From Azolla caroliniana (lineage: Eukaryota > Polypodiophyta), in contig JBHGNT010000007.1 in NCBI GenBank assembly GCA_043228905.1, positions 22,258,001-22,322,000 of the forward strand: a DNA stretch of 64,000 nt, given 5' to 3'. The notes under the pieces were generated by a model. It was not told where the DNA came from. It did no database searches and was given only the letters and a program-made list of their open reading frames with translations. Position 1 is the stretch's first letter. Every line of letters begins with the position of its first letter. The translations under genes and the position numbers were made by a program. Of this stretch, positions 58,900 to 64,000 are shown one piece after another.

Positions 58900-60519
58900 A
58901 GTTGTCTCGCTAATAACATTTACGCCAGATCCGCCGTCTATGATGCATCCGTGCAAGTCTTGTCCTTTAATGATGATTTGCATAGTTGGGTTCTGAGAAT
59001 CCATGAGTGGTGGACCTGTGCCTGGTTCGTTGAGGTGAACCGGTGGCGTTACGGGCTTAGTATTGGCCTGGAGTGCAGCCAGGGTGTCCCGAAATCTCGG
59101 CATGAGTGGTAACAGCTTATGTAGGGGCACCGAGATGCGGGAGTTGGTAAGAGCATCCCATAGTTGGTTGTCCTCCTCCGACGTGGATGGTACCGAGGTT
59201 TGTGGTGCTCCACTGGGCCCGTCTCTCATGTCAGTTTGCATGCGCACGACATTATTTTTATTGGCCGTGTCGATCCATTCTTTTGTTGCCTGAAGGACTT
59301 CATCCTAGATTTGCCATTGTGTAGTCTGCGCTTTACTCCGGGTAGTGACGATTTGAACATCGGCCATGATACTATTCATTACGGGTGCCTTGCCACGGTC
59401 GGTTGTTGGGCATTGCGTGACGTAGTGGCCTGGTTGGTTACATTTAAAACACGTAACGTTGGCCGAGCTGCTAGTGTCCGCTCGGTCTGTGTGTGGAAGC
59501 TGTTGCTGTTGATTCCCAGTCTCGTTTGGTGGTGGGTTGGTCCGAGGTGCATTGGAATTGCGCTAGTCATTTTGAGGAGCGTCCCGTCGGCGGTTGTCGT
59601 TATGTCTTCTATTGTTGCGTGAGTTGCAGTTGCCGTTTCGCCGATCATTGCGTGAGTTCCGTCGTTCATACCGGTCATCGCGATCGTCATCATATCGAGC
59701 ATAATCATCGTGCCGATCATCGCGATAGTGATCACGACGGTCATCACGTCGGTAGTCGTCATCTCAGTGCCGTCGATCCGGGGATCGCGGTCGGTCGCTA
59801 TCCTGGTCTCGGTAGGCATATTGCTCGTCTTGCCGAGAGTATGTATTTCTTGGCTCGATCTGGCGGACCGGTGCCGCCGTTGTGCGGTTCAGCATATTAT
59901 ATTCGCACTGCTCGACAGTGTGAGCTCGAGACTAACAGATCGGACACTGTGGCCGGTGGGGACATTCGAGGGCCAGGTGCCCTGATCCTGAACACACCGT
60001 GCATTGGAGAGCTTGGCGAAAGCGATTGTCCTCTTGGGGAAGAGCGTTTTGTAAGGATGTCATCGAGAAGGCCACGCCGTGCTGGGTCCGATCGAGGGCG
60101 AGAACCCACGCTATGACCTGTTCGATAGTATGGTTGGCGAAATTTGTAAGTGCGAGAGTCGTTTGGAGAGGCTCTCGTAAACTGGACAGGAAAGTGTCCG
60201 GTATATGTTGTGCCGAGAGATCATCGGCCACTTGTCTGTAGATATCCTGGAACCGAATTGTGAACTGCGCGGTTCTTGGCATATAGAGAAGAATTGCCGG
60301 AGCAGTTCCCGTTTAGGCACCTCGCGATGAAAAAGTTCAAGGAACTTTGTGCGCACGATTTGGAAAGTGGTGGCCTCCGATTGCTCGGGAAAGGATTGGT
60401 CAGTGACTACCGAGTCGGAAGTTCCTTCGACTGGCTCAGGGCGTCGGGCAGGTGGCCGAGACCTCGTGGTGCGAGGGGGCGCCGTAACGGCGGCTAGTGG
60501 TTACCTTCAACGAAGTTCG
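58900..60519 (-). pseudogene. gag: Element B gag with two zinc knuckles and an RD-rich linker (broken)
   Basis: It probably starts at the Met at 60519 (MSAHRTSLKV). A frameshift near 60280-60420 leads into the main frame. Capsid-like sequence (FLELFHREVPKRELLRQ, then IPDTFLSSLREPL) is followed by one CCHC knuckle, CTVCSGSGHLALEC, then a long linker built of Arg and Asp with His, Tyr and Asn (59930-59580), then a second knuckle, CFKCNQPGHYVTQC, at 59470-59410. In-frame stops lie at 59932 (TAG), 59764 (TGA), 59563 (TAG) and 59305 (TAG). Frames such as 59379-59819, open in another phase and rich in Met and Thr, are shadows of this linker. The boundary with protease is not sharp. Confidence 0.82.
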
Positions 60520-60556
60520 ATGTGCACTCATAGCTATAACTGGGCGTGCCAAATTG

Positions 60557-61039
60557 TGTTACCTGTTCCTTTGGGTGAACACCTTCGATAGACCTGCGGC
60601 TATCGGTATCCAAGGGCGTGGTACATGAAGGCTCGTAAACAGAGGCGTCGTGAGGGAGAAAATAATCAGAGATAAAACACTAGCGAGATCTTGATAGGCG
60701 TGGACGACGTTGAAATCATAAGTATGAGCCAAAGCACAGACACATGGAGCAAGATGGACACAAATCAGATATATTACTGCAACACCAAAAGGATTACAGA
60801 ACATGGCCTACGGCCGGTGACCTTACAGGATTATCTAGTTACGATGGACTATGCTAGTGCTTCCGCCTATATTTTCTGCCCTCTCTCTGAGGTACTGGAC
60901 CTTGTTTAAATAACGTTTCCCTAATACACAACCAAGCCCGTGATACTCGGACTTGGCGTTTGCTGGCGTTTTTACCTACTCGGTTACACTACCGCCGTTC
61001 GCTAATTTCCTAATTTACATTTCTGTCCTCTGGACAACA
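60557..61039 (-). repeat. Element B 5' LTR (483 bp)
   Basis: Pairs with 51292-51774. On the coding strand it starts TGTTGTCC and ends GGTAACA. The likely primer binding site TTGGCACGCCCAGTTATAG lies 4 bp inside (60552 downward). A TTATTTAAA-like word near 60905 on the minus strand could be a TATA element. Confidence 0.95.
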
Positions 61040-61170
61040 TGTATTCTTAGTCACAAAAATATTTTAAGGACTCGTTGTCCATAACTGTTACTATAAAATT
61101 ATTTGCATAAAGATAGTGACACTATGACTTTAGTGTGTGGATGTTAGTGAACAATTTCTTTTCTTGAATT
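61040..61170 (-). pseudogene. Decayed Ty3/gypsy element C, RNase H part
   Basis: On the minus strand a broken frame reads HYLYANNFIVTVMDNESLKYF, the end of the gypsy RNase H (HYL-G--F-V-TDH-SLKY). Its continuation is at 51291 and below, after removal of element B and one TGTAT. Confidence 0.75.
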
Positions 61171-61410
61171 AAATACAAACACTAAGTAGGATCAAGTTTT
61201 TATTTTCAAATGCAATAGACTTACCATCCTGATCATACAAAATAACACCTTCGTCATAATCACTTGAAAAGGTTTGAAGGATCAGGCAAAAGAAGTGAAA
61301 AGTAGGTTGAGGATTGGCTGACCATGTGCGGTCATCACCGGAATGGAACACGAGTGCATTCAGAATTGAAGCACCAATGGAGTGCATCCGAAACACGATT
61401 GTATGGTTCT

Positions 61411-61675
61411 CACCAGAGACATGAACATCAATGGGTTTGAGCGACCATGTGTGGTCCTCACCAGAGACACGAACACCAATGGGCGTGAGCGACCATGTGT
61501 GGTCCTCACCGGAGACACGAACACCAACGGGTGTGAGCGACCTTGTGCGGTCCTCACTGGAGACACAAACACCAATGGGCGTGAGGGACCATGTGCGGTC
61601 CTCACGGGAGACACGAACACCAATGGGCGTGAGCGACCCTATATGGTCCTCACCAGGAACTGGAACACTTGACAT
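61411..61675. repeat. 48-bp tandem repeat, about 5.5 units, open in several frames
   Basis: Units start at 61411, 61459, 61507, 61555, 61603 and (partial) 61651 with CACCAGAGACACGAACACC and run through GCGACCATGTGTGGTCCT. Because 48 is a multiple of three, frames stay open on both strands. The longest, 61169-61675 minus, would be 168 residues of 16-residue units (WSLTPIGVRVSGEDHT). I have no evidence of a promoter or a known protein. Confidence 0.92.
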
Positions 61676-61799
61676 TGATGAAGGTTAGGCAAAGTAGTGT
61701 TGATGACGACACCAAGAGGTGCTGAAGATGATGATGTCGAAGACGAAGCAATGAGGACAATGATGTTGAGGAAGCATCTCTAGAAGCAATGAGTGTGAC

Positions 61800-62210
61800 C
61801 ATGGCAATGATGGAAACAGAGAAATAGATGAAGAGGATAAGAAACACAGAGATTGAGACGTTGAGGATAAAAAGAAACACAAAAAGATATAGAGGATGAT
61901 AGAAAACACAATGACAAGAACGAAGATGATATTAAGAAACACACAGATAGGGATGATGATGATAAGAAACACATAGATAGAGATGAAAAGGTTGGAAACA
62001 CAGGGAGAAGGATAACAATGACAAACAATGCCGAGATAGGGATGTGGAAGATGATAAGAAGCACAAAGATAGGGATGATGATGATAAGAAACACAGAGAT
62101 AGATATGTGGAGGATGAGGAGAAACTAAAAGATAGAGACAATGATGAGAAGAAACTAGGAGATAGAGATGGCGAGGAAGATAGGAAATGAAGGGATGTTA
62201 ATGACGGTAA
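61800..62210. repeat. Degenerate GATGATGA / AAGAAACACAGAGATAG repeat
   Basis: Repeats of roughly 30 bp combine GATGATGATGATAAG with AAACACAGAGATAG. One plus phase reads as broken DDDKKHRDRD units. Long open frames on the minus strand (Ser, Leu, Phe, Ile-rich) are shadows of this repeat. Confidence 0.75.
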
Positions 62211-62530
62211 CTCTAGAAGCAAGGATGGTGATGATGGTAGCTCTAGAAGCAAGGGCGATGACAAAGACGAGTGATGCTTCTAGTTGGAAGGGATTCAAAC
62301 TGTCATGACACACCAACCTCGAACTCAGATGGAGCACGGATGATGGGGCTAAGAGCATGGAACTTAAGAAGTTGGGAACGACACAAGAACATGAAGACAA
62401 AGATGAAGAACGAGACAATATGGCCTAAAAGGAGAATACTAGATTGATGTGTCAATGATTGGTGTTGAATCCCTTGAAAGGGACCAAGGAGGTTACAAGT
62501 ATTTATACCGTGAGTCGAAGTACATGCATT

Positions 62531-62577
62531 AGAATATTCTAGAACCCTCCAGAACCTTCTAGTTCTAGAACTTTCTA
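62531..62577. promoter_or_regulatory. Cluster resembling heat-shock elements
   Basis: Within 47 bp are GAATATTCTAGAA, GAACCTTC and TTCTAGAACTTTC, alternating nGAAn/nTTCn modules in the spacing bound by heat-shock factors. No gene start is seen close by. It may be a repeat of TTCTAGAA words rather than a working promoter. Confidence 0.35.
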
Positions 62578-62635
62578 AAAACTCCTAGAACTTGAAATAG
62601 ATAATCTACTAATAATCTACTAAGATATGGAAAAC

Positions 62636-62735
62636 ATGATCATGTATTTGGATGTGTTGGTTAAACATAACACTTACTATATACTAGAGGTGAAGAGTTC
62701 AAATCTTGACATAATTGTTGTCATGTTCGTGACAT
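62636..62735 (+). mobile_element. tRNA-like SINE piece
   Basis: GATGTGTTGGTTAAACATAAC (box A-like), about 25 bp, then GAAGAGTTCAAATCTT (box B-like). The layout is that of a SINE head. No tail or target duplication is clear. Confidence 0.45.
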
Positions 62736-62746
62736 TATCCTCCCCT

Positions 62747-64000
62747 TCACGCCCGCCTTTTCGGAAGCGTGGTAGTCATGTCTGTGATAGCAGCCCGAAG
62801 AGTAAGCGCACCATGTGCTTCCATATCATGGAACTTGGTGGCTGATTCCGCGTTAGCGGCCTGAAGAGTTGTTGTTACTTTTTCTTCCAGGTCTTGGAGA
62901 GCTTCCCTGTGCTCGGTCGTCCGTGTATCGAGTAGTTGCTGGAGTTTGACCTCTCGGTTTTTCACCTACTCACGGAGGCGGTGAGCTTCTCCTTGGCCTC
63001 CTGATATCTCTCTTTGGCCTTCTCGGTGATCGCCTTTTGAGTTGCTAGCTCTTCTTCATAGTTCGGCGGTTGGGCCGTTGTCGTGTCGGGAGGGGGTGTG
63101 TGGTGTTTAGTGGCAGGGACCTGCCTGGGAATTTCTTCGGTTTGTGTGGATGCATCTGCTTGGTTAGGAGTGGGAGGTGGGAAAGTGGGAGGGTTGTTTT
63201 GCCTGATTTCGTGGAGCTGTTGTTCAAGCTCGGCTATTCCGCTTTTTGAAGTCTGCCATAGCTTTGTGGCCGTTTTTGCCTGACAGTGTTTATGTGCATG
63301 CTTGCTACAAAGAGCCATGTCCTTGGCTGCATGGGTCGTCTTGTCCAATTCTCGGAAGGTTTCGACCAGGGCGTGTTGAGCTCAGGTAGTTTGATCCCCT
63401 TGCGACAGGTCTTACTTTGTTGTTTCCGACCGATTTTCTGCAATTGCAACTCTTCATCCAACTCGACCTCATTTGGGAGCACTTGCTGGATCATCTGGTC
63501 CTTAGCATGTTCTTGGGCCATGTGTGCCGCAACAACTTGGAGGCGAGCGAGAAAGTCTATTAGCTTGTATGCCGTGCCGTGCCGTAATATCGTGCCGAGC
63601 TCATAAGCTTTGGCGGGCAAGTTTATGAAGGTCACCACTTCGTCTTCCGAAATGTGGGAAGCTTGACCCTTTTCTGTATGAATGACTAATTGAAGGTTCT
63701 CAGCGGAGGAGTTCCCTTGGTTTTGCTCTTCGCTACGTTGTTGCGACTGTCAACATTGCTTTGCAAGGCTTGGTTGTGAGGACATCGTCTTTGCGTCTGT
63801 TGAATCCTCTCGGAGCCTTTTAGGAAGCTCCATGGATGCTTGCCTATTGTCGATTGAGGTTTTCCGGGTCTCCTCCTGGAGGTCTTGTCGCGGGTTGACC
63901 GATTTAAGCTTAGGCTTCTCCACCTGGGCAGATGTCTTTGGCTTTTCACGCCCCTGGATGGTGATATCGACCGCTAGCTCCTAGGCTTTGGTGGCTTTGG
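62747..64000 (-). pseudogene. Second copy of the accessory frame (element D), cut by window edge
   Basis: Minus-strand frames align with element B's accessory frame in the same order: SEDEVVTFINLPAKAYELG against SEDEVLGYKDLPAEAYEFS, YKLIDFLARLQVVAAHMAQEHA against FELVDFLARAQVAATARMAEEHA, LQKIGRKQQSK, then KTTHAAKDMA against RTTRAAKDMA after a frameshift near 63370. A Pro/Thr-rich stretch and a coiled coil (about 62960-62750) follow. The sequence is diverged from element B, so this is a relative rather than a recent copy. LTR and pol of this element are not in the window; it continues past 64000. Confidence 0.75.

Larger units (their letters stand above)
51777..60551. repeat. 10-bp inverted repeat just inside both LTRs of element B
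   Basis: TGGCACGCCC at 51777-51786 and its reverse complement at 60542-60551 lie 2 and 5 bp inside the two LTRs. The right copy is in the primer-binding position for the coding strand. The left copy sits where a polypurine tract would be expected. Only the two 10-bp ends are the repeat; the span between is the element. Confidence 0.7.
51292..61039 (-). mobile_element. Ty3/gypsy LTR retrotransposon (element B), 9.75 kb, nested in element C
   Basis: Bounded by two 483-bp LTRs (TGTTAC...GACAACA on the plus strand) and a perfect 5-bp target duplication TGTAT (51287-51291 and 61040-61044). The LTRs differ at about 21 positions, mostly transitions. The order on the minus strand is gag, protease, reverse transcriptase, RNase H, integrase, then a second long frame before the 3' LTR. 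It has no chromodomain. Length and an extra sense frame after pol recall the Tat/Athila-type non-chromovirus gypsy groups of plants, but I cannot assign a lineage. Eleven internal stops and at least two frameshifts mean it is dead. Confidence 0.95.

Noticed and set aside
61685-62264. Minus-strand frames rich in Ser, Leu, Phe and Ile that look like membrane proteins
   Set aside because: They read through the degenerate GATGATGA/AAACACAGAGATAG repeat; three overlapping frames are open at once.

Overview
This is a nuclear genomic window from a land plant, almost certainly a flowering plant. It holds multi-exon genes with GT-AG introns, plant WNK and FOUR LIPS-type MYB genes, Ty3/gypsy retrotransposons, LINE and SINE debris, and very abundant microsatellites. 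The species cannot be named from the sequence. Genes and intergenic DNA are AT-rich; the two main retrotransposons are clearly more GC-rich.

Three protein-coding genes can be reconstructed in full. (1) An ARV1 gene on the minus strand (4095-14345) has nine exons joining in frame into 238 codons. Its second intron holds a young 4.84-kb Ty3/gypsy element with two identical 243-bp LTRs (8424-13263). (2) A FOUR LIPS/MYB88-type atypical R2R3-MYB gene on the plus strand (23334-28623) has twelve exons giving 442 codons. A reversed LINE piece sits in intron 6 and a tRNA-like SINE in intron 10. (3) A WNK-type kinase gene on the minus strand (36969-39233) is a single uninterrupted 754-codon frame, with a long (CT)n tract just upstream on its sense strand. 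At the left edge, the last two exons (348-1206, minus) of a further unrecognised gene are present.

The spaces between genes are repeats of many ages. LINE pieces lie at 5.0-5.2, 6.3-6.6, 24.8-25.7, 31.0-32.0 and 47.5-48.6 kb; several end in a simple-sequence tail. tRNA-like SINE pieces cluster at 30.1-31.0 kb. Other content includes tandem duplications of 61 to 280 bp and a recurring family rich in CGGTT/AACCG. A block of about 0.9 kb occurs twice, at 1.4-2.3 kb and 16.9-17.8 kb, each time at what looks like the 5' leader of a minus-strand gene.

The right end (50.5-64.0 kb) is a nested retrotransposon region. A decayed gypsy element was cut in its RNase H region by a 9.75-kb gypsy element (51292-61039; 483-bp LTRs differing at about 21 positions; TSD TGTAT). 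That element carries, after gag-pol and in the same orientation, a second long frame of about 1,114 codons. It encodes a proline-rich and coiled-coil protein I do not recognise. A second, diverged copy of this frame lies at 62.75-64.0 kb and runs off the edge. This conserved accessory frame is the best candidate in the window for something poorly described. Its internal stops, like those of gag-pol, are all TAG or TGA, as expected from decay of methylated CAG and CGA codons.
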